Shown piece by piece: positions 22,201-33,425 of a DNA stretch of 64,000 nt; the stretch's first letter is position 1; each line of letters opens with the position of its first letter. The stretch is from Marsupella aquatica. Lineage: Eukaryota; Marchantiophyta. The stretch spans positions 6,696,001 to 6,760,000 of the forward strand of contig OZ316896.1 of the NCBI GenBank assembly GCA_973895155.1, read 5' to 3'. Position numbers and translations under genes: made by a program. Below the pieces are notes generated by a model, which worked only from the letters and a program-made list of their open reading frames with translations, had not been told where the DNA came from and did no database searches.

Positions 22201-23539
22201 CTTGAGGCTGTAGAAGGCATGCTTCTCTGCTTATGCTAACCCTGTTCAAATGGATATTAATGGGGGCTAAGCCTGCAATGTGCTGTTACTGGTGCTAATG
22301 CCGTGTTCGTCAGTTTCTCGTTCCTCTCCTTGACGTTTGGGTCAACCACGGCATTGTTTTGGGTCTCATGTTTTTACTGCTGTAGATGAGATGCTGATAG
22401 AGTTCCCTTTCTCACGTAGTAAATTTTGGTTGACCATCAGTGGTTTGTCTGAACAAAATAGCAATCGGTATGGTCGGTACTGCAGTGCTTCTTGGGTCCG
22501 AGAATGAGGCAGTTATTGAACTGAAGCACTTATTTTCTCTTGCGGCTTCATACGGATATGACAGCTGGCTGCATTTTGATGCATCAGTTGTCAGAGGTCT
22601 TGCATACTACACCGGGACAGTTTTTGAGGTTTACATATTTCAATCTCCTTGTCGTATGCGCTTGGCCAAGTTTTTATCGTTTCTCTGTCTCAGATAACTC
22701 TAGGACTGGTCATCGAGTTTTAGGATTACAGTGCGTTTAACAATTATGTTGGTCTCGTTCTTTTGCAGGCATTTGATAGGGCTGGTAACCTGCGGGCTAT
22801 TTGTGGAGGAGGTCGTTATGACAAGCTACTTTCCGCATTTGGAGGCTCTGACACTCCTGCCTGTGGATTTGGCTTTGGCGATGCTGTCATCATGGAGGTA
22901 ATCACGCATACCTTATTCTATTAGAGAATATTTTCACAAGGGGAGAGCATCACTAATCAAATCTATGTTGGGGATAGTCTTTATAAAGTTTGTCATCAAT
23001 CTCCTGTCCCAGGAGGTCTTTGTTTACTTACGACATGTCAAGGTTGAATCTAATTTTATCCTTTTTGCTTTGTTCTTATGTCAGCTTCTGAAAGAGAGAG
23101 GATTGATGCCTGATTTGAGTCAGGAGGTGGATGACATTGTGCTTCCTATGGAAGAACAACTTCGTCCACAAGCCGCAATGGTGGCCGCACGACTGCGTGC
23201 CAGTGGACGCTCTGTAGACCTTGTCATGGAGAATAAGAAAATGAAATGGTAAGAAATAATGTCCGGATTTGACACTGAAGAGCAGCGACAACTGATGCTT
23301 CCTCACTTACAAGGAGAATGGGATAGTCCTGAGCTGTTAAATTCTAGCTTGCTTTGCTGCTCTTTACTGATCATGACTTGCAATTCTGATGTAGGGCATT
23401 CAAGCATGCTGAGAGACTCCAAGCAAAGAGGTTGGTTTTAGTTGGAAGCACGGAGTGGGAGAAGGGAACAGTTAGAGTAAAGGACTTGGCATCGAGAGAG
23501 GAATCAGATCTGCCTATTGATAAAATAGGCACGTTCTAA
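19239..23539 (+). CDS. HRS1: Histidyl-tRNA synthetase, organellar (12 exons)
   Basis: A class II aminoacyl-tRNA synthetase that charges tRNA-His. The model has exons 19239-19356, 20016-20209, 20669-20764, 20909-20997, 21196-21325, 21452-21544, 21911-21985, 22099-22216, 22486-22628, 22769-22897, 23085-23248 and 23395-23539. The sum is 1494 nt, 497 residues. Exon 1 is rich in Ala, Ser and Arg without acidic clusters, like a plastid/mitochondrial transit peptide. Visible motifs are [12 protein letters not shown], motif 2 ([15 protein letters not shown]), the histidine motifs [10 protein letters not shown] (about 339-348) and [10 protein letters not shown] (about 364-373), and [13 protein letters not shown]-terminal anticodon-binding domain follows ([15 protein letters not shown]). 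Ten introns are GT-AG. Introns 5 and 8 appear to use GC donors (GAG|GCAAGT at 21326, AAG|GCATGC at 22217). The start choice rests on phase and transit character, so exon 1 is less certain than the rest. It resembles the organellar rather than the cytosolic plant enzyme. Confidence 0.93.
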
Positions 23540-25350
23540 CTTTTATTAGGGGCAGTTTCAGTATTGTTTAGCCTGATCTTGGAGTGTGCCACTGCAATAG
23601 CCCTGTGAACTTTGTCCAAAGAAAGTTCTTATGACGGTGACTCGAATTGTGTTAACATACGCAACTGGAAAATCGAATCCAGTAAAATTTCAGTGAGATA
23701 TCTGGCTAGAATAAACTATTTGCAAGCAGTGCGTGTGTAATTGCAAATAGTAGTGTTGCTGTACCGAGCTGATTACGGACTCCCATTGTTGAGCACTAGC
23801 AGTTTCCATGTCAAGCCTGTGCAGGCAGGGGAAGGGCACTCGTTTGGGAACTCAAAGCAACTGCAGTTGGATGTTGCGTATATAGGTAGGATCGAATAGA
23901 TTCCAGAACATGCCTGGTTCCGGCAAGAAGGGTTTGACTCAACGTTTAGTCTTGTTTCAGATGATTGAATGACTTTGAGACTTGCCTAGATATGATAAAA
24001 ATAGAAATGTATAGCAACTCCAACATGTGCAACAGTTTACTTTAGCCGCAATAGATGGAGTATCGAAATCAGGCCTGTGACCATGACCTCGAATAGTATA
24101 GACGATCATATGGTGTTTTGTAAATGCATAGCTTTCTTATTTAATGAATTATCTGGACATCATGCATAGAGAAACTCTCAAGTGACGTAAACAATCAAAG
24201 GATGTTACAGCTCTTGTAAACTGTAGCAGTCTGGACATCATCGACCCTAAAATCCTTCCTGAGTTCAACTGGTGATTCAATTTCAATCGTGCACACCATA
24301 GGCCGTCTCTCATTGTGAACCTTTTTCTTTACTGGACCAGTTATAGAGGGCCACAAATGTGTGAAGTCTGACTTTTTAAGAACCATCTGATATTTCATGT
24401 GACGCCAAAAATAGTCTACGATTTTCCTCCCCATGGGACGATCTCGTCTGAAGCTTAGATGTCACGAAGACGATTTGGTGTAAACTCGGATAACACTTTC
24501 CTTAACTTGCGTTGGAGCCGTACAAATTTAGCTATACGGAACTATACTACGGAGTAAATCCAATAGACTATCATCAAGGAATAGAGATAGTCTCCTGGAT
24601 GACAGTCTCCTGGATTTTACTCCGTATGATTGCTAAGCCCTAGTTCCGTAGAGCATGTCCTTGCCACCTCCTCATAGATCTCTTGCAATGTCAGATCATT
24701 TGTTTAGAACTACTCATAATTTTAAAGAGGATAATCAGTGGCCAATTTAGGATGATCTTGTTTCTCCCACTAGTCAAGCAATGTCGCACAAAGTATTTTC
24801 TTAAACACTAACTGGCTCAGAATCATTTTCCGCTTAACCCCTGGAAATTTTCAAATTTTGAATATTCAATAAAGTTTCAAATTTCAAAATTCTTTGGCGT
24901 GTTGAACGTCTTATTAGAGGTCTTCTTGGGTCCCTTTCCCCTTCCTCTGCCCTCCCTTTATTAAGTTGTTTTGCTTTGCCCAAGGTACAAAAAGTACAAC
25001 CACAAAGCGGGATGCCAATGCGACCCCGTGTCATTCCCCCCTTGAGTCCGCAAAAACTACTGTAGTAGTGGTCTCGTTATTTAGGCGGAGTTGAGAGAAT
25101 CTGGTAACAGAAGGGAACTACCGTAGATCGATCCATATGATACAATTTCGAACTCCGGCTGTTTGTGGTTGTTCTCGGTAGGAAAGGAGCGCTCTGATTC
25201 TCCCGACGTGTGAATCCGAAGTATTTTCGTTTCTGTCAGCTCCGTCACGCCACTCTCTTTTCTTTGTGGAAAGGCTGAGAAGGACTGAAGTGAGGTAACC
25301 TTGATTGTAAATTGGAGTGGCAGAAATCATTGGTAACTGGCCTCGCAGAG
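23540..25350. other. Intergenic; one unassigned ORF and a small inverted repeat
   Basis: No known gene. A minus-strand 79-codon frame at 24195-24434 (with MGRKIVDYFWRHMKYQMVLKK) has normal composition but no family I recognise, and could be an exon or chance. A 15-bp inverted repeat, TACGGAGTAAATCCA (24548-24562) against TGGATTTTACTCCGTA (24611-24626), flanks a 48-bp loop and looks like a tiny MITE. The last 250 bp should hold the promoter of the next gene. Confidence 0.4.
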
Positions 25351-26068
25351 ATGTCGGCTGTCCGTCGGTCTGCTGCGTTTGCCAGTGGTAGCGCTCACCG
25401 CCATTTCGTCTCCGCTGTACGTGCACATCTCAATTCTCCGACCCTCATGCGCTTCATTTCTGTATCTGGATTTCTTATCTATTGTGGACGGGCTCCATTT
25501 TCTTGCTAAACGACGAGTGTACTTGCATAATGTTTCGATTTGTTTGGCTTTTTGTTCGATCGGTTTTGTGATTGAACATTTGTGTGGACGATTTCTCATC
25601 GTTTTTGGTCGCTCGCGTGTTGTGCTCGTTCGTTTGGTCCAGCCTTGTCTTGCTTATCCAGCGGAGGCTGCTGCTGCTACTACGGCTGCGACTACCCCTG
25701 AGGCCGCTGCAGCCGAGGTGGCTGCAAAGAAGACTAATCGAGCCGTCTATTGGTTCATCGGCGTGGCAGCAGCAGCAGTATTAGGGACCTTGGCCTACCC
25801 ACAGCTGGTAACCCTACCACGTCAGAAACCGGTTCCTCTTCCTCCTCCTCCTGTACTCCCACCACCTAATGTGGTCGATCTTCCTCCTGCTCAGAAACCT
25901 GCTCTGTCACCGCGGGAAGAGTTGAATCAACGGGTTACCACCCTGCGAAGCGAGCTCGCGGAGCTGAGGAAGCAGAAGCAGAGCCAACTTGTGAACATGA
26001 AGAAGCGGGAGATTAAGGATGAGATCAATATGATAGAGTCTGGTCTTAAAAAGCTGGATAAAGCCTAG
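25351..26068 (+). CDS. Small membrane protein, probably organellar (2 exons)
   Basis: Exons 25351-25416 and 25643-26068 are joined by a GT-AG intron, phase 0, giving 163 residues. The N-terminus MSAVRRSAAFASGSAHRHFV is basic and Ser/Ala-rich with no acid, like a mitochondrial presequence. An Ala-rich stretch follows, then one membrane segment (about 58-76: AVYWFIGVAAAAVLGTLAY), a Pro-rich linker (PVPLPPPPVLPPP) and a C-terminal coiled coil rich in Lys, Arg and Glu (about 114-163: RVTTLRSELAELRKQKQSQL). I do not recognise the family. A single-pass organelle membrane protein with a soluble helical tail is the most I can infer. The open frame through the whole second exon and the clean splice sites support a real gene. 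Confidence 0.7.
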
Positions 26069-26654
26069 CTACCACGGAGAGTGACGTACTAGGGCCAGGG
26101 GTCCGGTTTGCATATTTTTTGACTTAGTTTCTTACAGCCGTGGGATGACTTACCCTTTTTTCCTTGGTCGTGACCGCTAGCCTCTTATCTCGGACTTCCG
26201 TGGACGGCACAGTGGGCTTATACAAGTGCCCACCTTAAATCTGCATGTGAAATGGTGACGACTTTACAACCTAGATCCGCAGTACTACTGATGTGAGGGA
26301 GATAATTTCGTTAGAAATCTCTATGTGCTGCTTGATTGATTCCAAGGCTCGATAGTCTAGATCAGATGGCGAAGCACATCAGAGTCGACGTTAGCGCGCA
26401 CAGCAATCGTCACGTTTGCGTCATACTGTAGAGATTTGAAGACGGCAAGGCATGGTATGTATTCGATGCTTTTTCTAGTTGAAGTGCAGGATTCGGGGGA
26501 AACAGGAGCCAAATAAAATAATGAGTCCATAGTCACTTCAACCGATACACCGGCAGATATATTGGCTGAGGCTGGCGCAGGGTTCGGACTTCAAAATTTG
26601 GACTGGCATTCTGCTCGTTAATGAATAATGGTCAAATGAATAATGCAAAGTATC
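26069..26654. other. 3' flank, no gene recognised
   Basis: This is the likely 3' UTR of the small membrane protein gene followed by unassigned sequence. Confidence 0.4.
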
Positions 26655-26935
26655 TGGTTGGACCTTTTAGAATATCTGATCATATCACAGTTGCATCTTC
26701 GTTTCTGCAGAATGGTAGGCCGTCCCGTTGTCATGTCTGCTTGGTGCTCTTTTTGTCATGTCATGTCTGCTTAGTGCTCTTTTTGTCATTTGTAAAATTC
26801 GGATGGTTGGACCTTTTAGAATATTAGATCATATCATAGTTGCATCTGCGTTTCGGCACATTGGTAGTCCATCCTGTTTTGTCATGTTTGCTTCTTGCTC
26901 GTTTTGTCATCTGGTAAAAATTCGGATGAAAGCAA
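26655..26935 (+). repeat. Two-copy tandem repeat, about 149 bp
   Basis: TGGTTGGACCTTTTAGAATA at 26655 recurs at 26804, and the copies remain alignable to about 26935. Within copy 1, the segment TCATGTCTGCTTxGTGCTCT is itself duplicated at about 26738-26790. Confidence 0.85.
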
Positions 26936-27229
26936 GGGTGGCTGAGGTGTCACTAACCACGGACACATTTATTTTAAATAATCTACTGTGTGTTTTTAGC
27001 GAACTACGGATGTCCATAATGTCAGCCAGAGTGCTATTCCATCGAGATACATGTTACAGTACTCTTACACGACTTTGACCTAGGGCCTGTAGGGCTTTTC
27101 AATGTCATTCGGTCTTTCCAAGGTTGTTGTACTTGTTTGCCAAGCCAATTCCAGTGTAGTTCGTGCGTGAATGCATGGCTCAGTCTTATCTGTGTTAATG
27201 GAGATTCAAGCTTGGTAGCGTATTGCTCT

Positions 27230-27450
27230 AATTTGTTTCCTCGCAGCTTCCCAGTTCTTGGAATTTTCAAGTGCATGGACTCGCTAAGAATTGAACCCAG
27301 GACCTCCTGTGGACATCCTTGAGCTCTCCACGAGACATTCATCTCCTTTGGCTCTCATATTATGTGGGAATTTTGAATAGCACGGACCTATGAGGAATTG
27401 AACCTAGGATTATTCTATCCACGAGACATTCATATTCAAAAGATGGTGTC
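27230..27450 (-). repeat. SINE-like or tRNA-like duplicated unit
   Basis: On the minus strand two units share ATGAATGTCTCGTGGA followed by a polymerase III B-box-like GGTTCAATTC (about 27289-27299 and 27391-27402). They lie about 100 bp apart. No complete tRNA cloverleaf could be drawn and the A box is poor. A tRNA-derived SINE dimer is possible but unproven. Confidence 0.35.
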
Positions 27451-28059
27451 CGCTGTCAGCCTCGGGTGCATAAATAGGCATCTAAATAGCATTGTCTCGG
27501 CTCATGATCTTCGGATAGATAGCAGTTTATGACATCATGAGATATGCCTTGGCTCATGTCAAATTAGTGCCTTTATAGATGCTTAGGTTCAGTGGACACC
27601 ATAGCTTCCCCTGCTCAAGATTCCTCACAGTTTCCCTTTCGGATCATTCACAGGAAAGCTTCCTCCACAGAAATACAAAAAAAGCAATCGCTGCAATTGT
27701 TGTACACAAAAATCTCCATACACTCTTGACCAAAGTACTCCATTCGCCCTGACTTCTGCATTGCACCATTCATCACATCAAAACTCATCACAATAGAACT
27801 CCCAAGCACACAACAATAGATTATTCCCTTACTCCCAAATTTCTCTGAACACCATAGGTTGCCTCTACTTCCACTTGTCCACTCCACATAAGCACTACAT
27901 AAAAATCAAACTCCTGAACAGCCCTTAACATCCCGCTTGCAACTCCTTTTCAAAATTGCCCTCACTTTTTAGTCCTTAGGCCACACCACATGTTGCCTCC
28001 CTGAATTTCCAACTTACTCCTCACAACTCCTTTTCAAAATTGCCCTCACTTTTTTGTTG
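27451..28059. other. No gene recognised; short direct repeat
   Basis: AACTCCTTTTCAAAATTGCC occurs at about 27941 and again at about 28025, inside an approximately 30-bp direct repeat 84 bp apart. A minus-strand 79-codon frame (27648-27887) has no recognisable motif. Confidence 0.4.
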
Positions 28060-29961
28060 GGCAAATTGCTAGGTTGTCCATAACCATAGGCATGACTCTA
28101 TGGAACAAGGCAGCCCTCTATGATATGACAGTAGACCAGGTTTCGGTTGAGTCCAAGTCCACCACCTGAAGCATTTGAGAAGCGATAAAAGATGGAGGAA
28201 ATTGATGCCAACCAAAAAGTAGAAAATAAGGAGAGAAGTTGGACAAGGAGGCATGGTTGGACACGCGGTACCCCATGATGGCAATGTAAGGCAGTGCCAA
28301 GTCCCAATCTTTCTTATTCTTGGTGAGGCATATTTTCCGCAATCCTTGTTTGCAGGTCTATACCATCCACTCAGCTATACCATCTGTTTGAGGATGATCC
28401 CTTGAAGTTCTATGATGATCAATGAGGGCATGGTCAAGTAGGTAGTGAAATTCTCCTCTGATTTAAAGCCCTGGTCAGTGAGGCACTCTGCACAAGCCCC
28501 AAACCTGCCAAGCACTTGCTAGATTGAGAAAGGCTTGGCTAGTGTTGTGTGAACTCAGGCAACGCAACCAATTCAATCCAGTTAGAAAAGTGTTCAATCA
28601 TGATCATTATATAGAGGTTACCCTGGATGTCAAAGGTAACTCCCCAGCTAAATCATAAGACCAGCGGTAAAACAATCCTTGAATAGGGAGTGGATGAAGC
28701 GTTGTCGAGAAGAGAATGAGGTTCTTACTCTGCCACACTGTTCACACCTAGCTATTATATCCCAAATCTGAGCATGCATCACCTTTCAATGGTAATGAGG
28801 AGCCATCAACTATAAGTAGGCTTGATTCCAAAATGCCCAAGTTCAGAATGTACTTTTCTTACCAAGCCACCCCTATCAGCAATTGGTGGAACCACTCTCT
28901 CCCCTTGTGGCAAACAGCGGACTAGGTGATCTCCCTTCCACATGTAGCGCTTAGGCGGTTGTTGTATCCGGTCCATTTGAGTAATGGTCATGCCTGGTGG
29001 GTACTGCCTGTGTTGCAAGAAATTTATAGTGTCCAAATCCTCCTAGATGTCCACAATTGGTCGGTCAACACCGTTGCAACAAAGCAAGGCAAGATAGGCA
29101 GAGGCCCCAAATGTAGAGCTAGGACTAGCATGATCAAAATCTTGCCGTGCATCTGAAAAATCTGTAGAAGTGATCAAAGGATTGCAAGACATGGAGTCAG
29201 CATTCTGATGAGTAATTCCAGGTCTATGAATACCTTCAAACTCATATTCTTGTAGAATGAGGGCCCAATGAGCTAGCTTGTCGATAAGCTTATCATTGGT
29301 CATCAACCACTGGTAAAGAGCATGAACTTAGTGCCATACAGGTAGGGCGCGCCTGAAATGTAAGACAACCCACACAACAGCCAAGTATTCACCTTCATAA
29401 GAGGAGTAGTTGCTCTCAGCCTTGTTATTGCCCCTAGACACATAAGCAATGACATACTCCGGCCCGTCCCCATCAGATCGATTGACCCGGAATGGCACCA
29501 ATACCTAGCACTTCAATGACACTCAGGTGGCATTTGACACTTTGAAGGAAAAGTTATGGAGTTTTTCTGTTCTCAAAACATTTCCAGGTAACATCCTTCT
29601 TAAGCAAAACGTACAATGGGTGAGCAATGATGCCATCCTGGATGTAAATTCTGTATTAATTACATAGACCAATGAAGCTTCTCACAGTGTGAGTATCAGT
29701 AGGCTTGGGCATCTCAAGAATAGACACCACTTTAGCCCAATGAGCCATAGTGCCATTGGGAATGATTCAATGCCCAAGGTAAACCACTGAGGTAACAGCA
29801 AACTCACACTTCTTGGGATGAATTTTCATATTAACATTTCTCAGCCTCCTGAACAGCTCCTCAAGATGTAATAAGTGTTGCTCAAAACCCAGGTTGCTAT
29901 GAACTACCACATCAGCAATATAACATTTTAGGAAATTAGCACCTTTTAGTGCTTGATCCAT
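28060..29961 (-). pseudogene. Ty3/gypsy pol remnant (RT, RNase H, integrase)
   Basis: Read on the minus strand, the order is RT, RNase H, integrase, which is the gypsy order. The RT end has CYIADVVVHSNLGFEQHL (about 29887-29934). The catalytic box should be YIDD, so the first Asp is Ala. MKIHPKKCEFAVTSVVYLGH follows. The RNase H region shows DGPEYVIAYVSRGNNKAESN and RPGITHQNADSMS. The integrase part has a GHFGIKPTYS segment and, further on, TKNKKDWDLALPYIA with NFSPYFLLFGWH. Upstream RT, Gag and both LTRs are missing. The element is cut at 29961, where R1 begins. Confidence 0.85.
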
Positions 29962-31669
29962 CCCCTAGTCCATGAGAGAATCGTTCTCTCTCTTCACCGC
30001 GTCCGTCTCCTCCATGGCCTCCTGGCATGCCTCTTCCAATTGCTGACCGTCACTTGTCAGCTTGGTCACCAGTTGGTCTTGTTTGGCGGCTTCTCCTTGA
30101 AGCCATGCCACCTCCACCTTCAGGGCGTCCACCTCGGCCGTATCCTGTTGGGCCCAAACGTTGGCCTCCTCTACGTCCTTCTGCCAGATTATGGCTTGCC
30201 CCTTCAAGCTGTCAATCTGGGCCCGGAGCTGTGAGATTTTGGCATCTTTTCCGGCTCAGGCCTGCTTGACCAAGGCTAACTTGGCTTCGGTGTCGGCGAC
30301 CTGGGCGAGGGTGGTTGTAAGCTAAGGAAGGAGACGTTGTAACTTGGTATCTCGGCCAGAGGCTTCATTTAAGAGTTTGGTTACCTCAGCCCAATATCGC
30401 TCAATCTTTGCTATGGCTTCAGCTTGAGCCGTCCTACTTTCACTGCCGCCACCAGCTCCTCGCTGAAGAAATTGGCCACCTTGCAGGCCATGAACTCCCC
30501 CATTTCCTGACTTATTTGTTGGGAGAAGTCTCCCAGCAGCCTGTTCAAATATGTGCCCGGTGCAAAGAGTTCCGGGTTCACCAAGCTGTGTGCACTCGGG
30601 TTCGGGCAAGGGCAGACCTCTACTCGGGAAGAGGCTGGGGTTGTTACGTCCAGCCCAGAGACAGGACGGTTAGAGGGGCCAAGGTGCCCAGCAAAAGGGT
30701 CTATTGGCACTGGTGCGGATGGTATCGCGGTTCCCTCCGGACAAATGGCCTCGGACTCGGGGCCGGCTTCCTCTCGCTCAACGGTCACTACACGAGCCTG
30801 GTTTTGGGCATCTAGGGTTGAAATTATCGCCAAATCTGGCATAGGAGAGGGTGTCTCAATGGCTGGTGGTGGGGCCGGGTGGGCACTACTGGTGATAGAG
30901 CCCGGGCTTTGGGCTGCAGCCGTTGTTCAAACGCCGGAAAGACCCACCAAGACGGTGTGAGCTCGGGCTCGTTGAGCCACGGAAGGGTTTGTCGATCAAA
31001 CCAGGTGTACCACTCGATAATAATCTCGATGTGGCTTGCAAGGTACGCCTTCCCCCCCAGGGTACAGGGTCTTCCTTTCTCGCTCCATCTCCTCATGGAA
31101 CTTCTTGACGAAGAAGGAAGCCCACTTCCTAGGGAGGCTTTACACCATGCAAGGAAACAGGAAAATGATTTCCTGTTATGAGCAAAATTTTACTGTTACG
31201 AGCAAAAATGAGATATACAAAATTTCTCATTAAAACTCAAAATTTTCAATATATTTTTAAAAACGATCATTTTTGGCTAGCGCCAAGCGCTGGTAAAAAA
31301 ATGTCAAAGATACAAACCAAAAAAAATTCAAAGAAAAAATTCCAAAACAAATTTCAAAAAATTTTCAAAAAATTCTCATCAATTTGTTGTTTACTGTTTA
31401 ATGTTTGTTGTTTCCTTCTTATTGTTTCCTGGCACGGTGGTTATACCCTTCCTAGGCCGATAGTTCTCAACCTGGATCACTTGGGCGACGGATATCTCTC
31501 CCCGCATCCATCATGTGGAGGGCGTACCACTGGAACTCCAGCCACTCCGCAATCTCCGGGATGACACATGTCCTCATCAGGAAGCCGTTGTCCACCAAAC
31601 CCTTTGGTCGAGAAGCTCAAGGATTGGTACTTTGCTCCCTTGCCCCCTGGGGCCCGTGACTCCACCCGA
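29962..31669 (-). pseudogene. R1 copy c
   Basis: This minus-strand copy of the R1 coding region begins at ESRAPGGKGAKY (near 31665) and continues through the KxHExMxR block. It then has AQNQARVVTVEREEAGPESE, GLDVTTPASSRVEVCPCPNP and the coiled coil, ending ENDSLMD at 29965. It is less broken than R1 copy a and shows that 3391-4396 and 12928-13865 were once contiguous. It contains a MITE (31134-31448). The R1 sequence stops at CCACCCG (31669), exactly where a gypsy LTR begins. Confidence 0.6.
31134..31448. mobile_element. MITE, hAT-like by target size (copy B)
   Basis: A 315-bp insertion in R1, flanked by 8-bp TTCCTAGG (31126-31133 and 31449-31456). The ends share the motif CAGGAAAC about 15-20 bp in, matching the MITE at 35925. 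It contains the palindrome TAGCGCCAAGCGCTG at 31278-31292 and A/T-rich sequence, and no ORF. Confidence 0.75.
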
Positions 31670-33148
31670 GTCGCGGAACTCGACTACTTTAACACTTAGC
31701 TCCGACGTCGCTGACTCCGACGTTGAGCTCCCTTATGGTCCAGGCCCGGATAGGCAACGGGGAGGACTTAGCATGGGGAGACTTGTGGGCAACGAGACGT
31801 GGCGCTAGCGAAGGCAAGGAGCCAAGCTAGTGCCACACACTAAGGACTTGGACTAGCTAAGAGCTGGTTGGGTCAAGGGGAAATGGGTCGGGCTCAAGGA
31901 CGACCGTCCGGACCTACGGATTGACTTTGAGTTCTGAGGGCTTGAGTGTGAGCTCCTCTTGGGCCCAAGGCCAGTGGAGTTGATGCCATGGACAACGGAC
32001 GCTTGGGGCGTGAGTTATGGCCCAATCCAAGTTTGGCCAATTGGGGACCCCAAGCGGCAATGAGACCTGAGGGCCTAGGCATGAGCATTGGGTCGGCCCA
32101 ATCACAACGGACTAAGGCACTCCGCTTGCGGACGCCTAACGAGAAAGTTAAAGGCATTACCAGTTGGTGGCGTGCCCAGTATGCGCGATAGGATCCGGGT
32201 TGGGGGCCAAATGTTTAGGGACCAAAGCTGGTCCGGGGGTGGCAGGTCTCCAGAAGCATATATGAGGGGAGTGGTGTCTCCCTGGGGGCTAAAGGCAAGC
32301 CAAAGTCGTGAGCCGCGGCGGTTGCGACACTAAGGGAAACCGCCAAACAAAAATGGCAATATCTTCCCAACAAGAAGTCTGTCTTGGGTGCGTTGGAAAG
32401 CTCTCAACAAGGGCTACGCCCTCCTGAGATCATCTGGGTCTGGGGGCACCATGGGTTCTTGGGGTTTGCGGGTGTTAACTCGACGGCTTGCCAAATCCTG
32501 CCGAACAGTAGCCAAGCCGCGTTCAATCATCCAAGGGAGCTTGCGTTGGGGAGGCAAGGCCAAGTAGGTGTGGAGGTTGAGTTCCAAGAGTGTTCGGCCC
32601 CTAGACAATGAGGCAAATCGGGAGTTGGTTGCTAGAGTTGGGGCCATTCTGGTCCCGACGTGTTGGGATAAGCTTGGGACAAGCTTTAGGACAAGCTACG
32701 CTATTTGGGCCATGACCATGTCCTGGGGTCAGGGCGGTCAGTTGGTGATGGATAGGTACAAGGGGGAACCCGGGCCGCGCCCAAGGAAGGAGTTGTTCTG
32801 GACAAACAGTGGGCGTGGGTTCTGGTTCCGGCTTATGGCATCGGGAGGACCTATCGCTGACCTATTTACCAAAGTCTGTCGAGCTTGAGTTAGGATGCTA
32901 GACTTGGCAAGTTCTAGATCCTGAAGGGTTACTTACCAAGGTGCTTGGTTGCTTGTGCAGACAGTGAGCACCGTTGAGTAGCGGTTGTGTTGGAGAGCAA
33001 GTGCGGCTTTGTATGGGAGGGGCCGCTGGCAGTGCAAGGGGTACTAGGTTACTTGCTCGAGGTATTTTGTGGAGGTGTTTGAGCACCAGGGGCACTTAGG
33101 TGTGAGTGTTGGGATAGGTGAGGGCGTTGGGTGGCAAGGTCCACCACT
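31670..33148 (+). repeat. 5' LTR of the chromovirus-like element, AGT...ACT ends
   Basis: 1479 bp, beginning AGTCGCGGAAC and ending GGTCCACCACT. A solo copy of exactly the same length is at 36314-37792. The left border is where R1 sequence stops. The right border is 2 nt before the primer site. The ends AGTCG.GG and CCACCACT are near-inverted. Canonical LTRs end TG...CA, so these termini are unusual. Confidence 0.8.
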
Positions 33149-33150
33149 TG

Positions 33151-33163
33151 TGGTATGAGGGCG
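33151..33163 (+). other. Primer-binding site
   Basis: TGGTATGAGGGCG lies 2 nt after the LTR. It resembles the plant initiator-Met site TGGTATCAGAGC with a few mismatches. Confidence 0.7.
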
Positions 33164-33425
33164 ATTGCCAACATAGACACCGGGCCGGAGTTGTGCTAGG
33201 TTGGAATCCAAAAATCTTAATGGATTTTTGCGGGGACTTAGTGCTTCAACACGCCCAGCGGGTCGACTGCGGGCAGATTTGATTGTTGGGGACATGGCAA
33301 AAAACACTTGATCAAAGAGTGGCAAATAGGCTCACCCCGCCAAGAGGAGAGCCCAAGTTCAAGATGAACGGAAGGAGGACGGGTCAACTTCCCTAGACAA
33401 ACGTTACAAGTAGGACGACAAAGAT
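33164..33425 (+). other. Gypsy leader
   Basis: Untranslated leader between the primer site and Gag, with no other feature seen. Confidence 0.5.

Noticed and set aside
25379-25640. In-frame extension of the second exon of the small membrane protein as a single-exon gene
   Set aside because: The open frame upstream of 25643 is hydrophobic and unlike the rest. A GT-AG intron from 25417 to 25642 joins a presequence-like exon in phase 0.
27280-27410. True tRNA gene
   Set aside because: No cloverleaf with paired acceptor, D and anticodon stems can be drawn around the B-box-like motifs.
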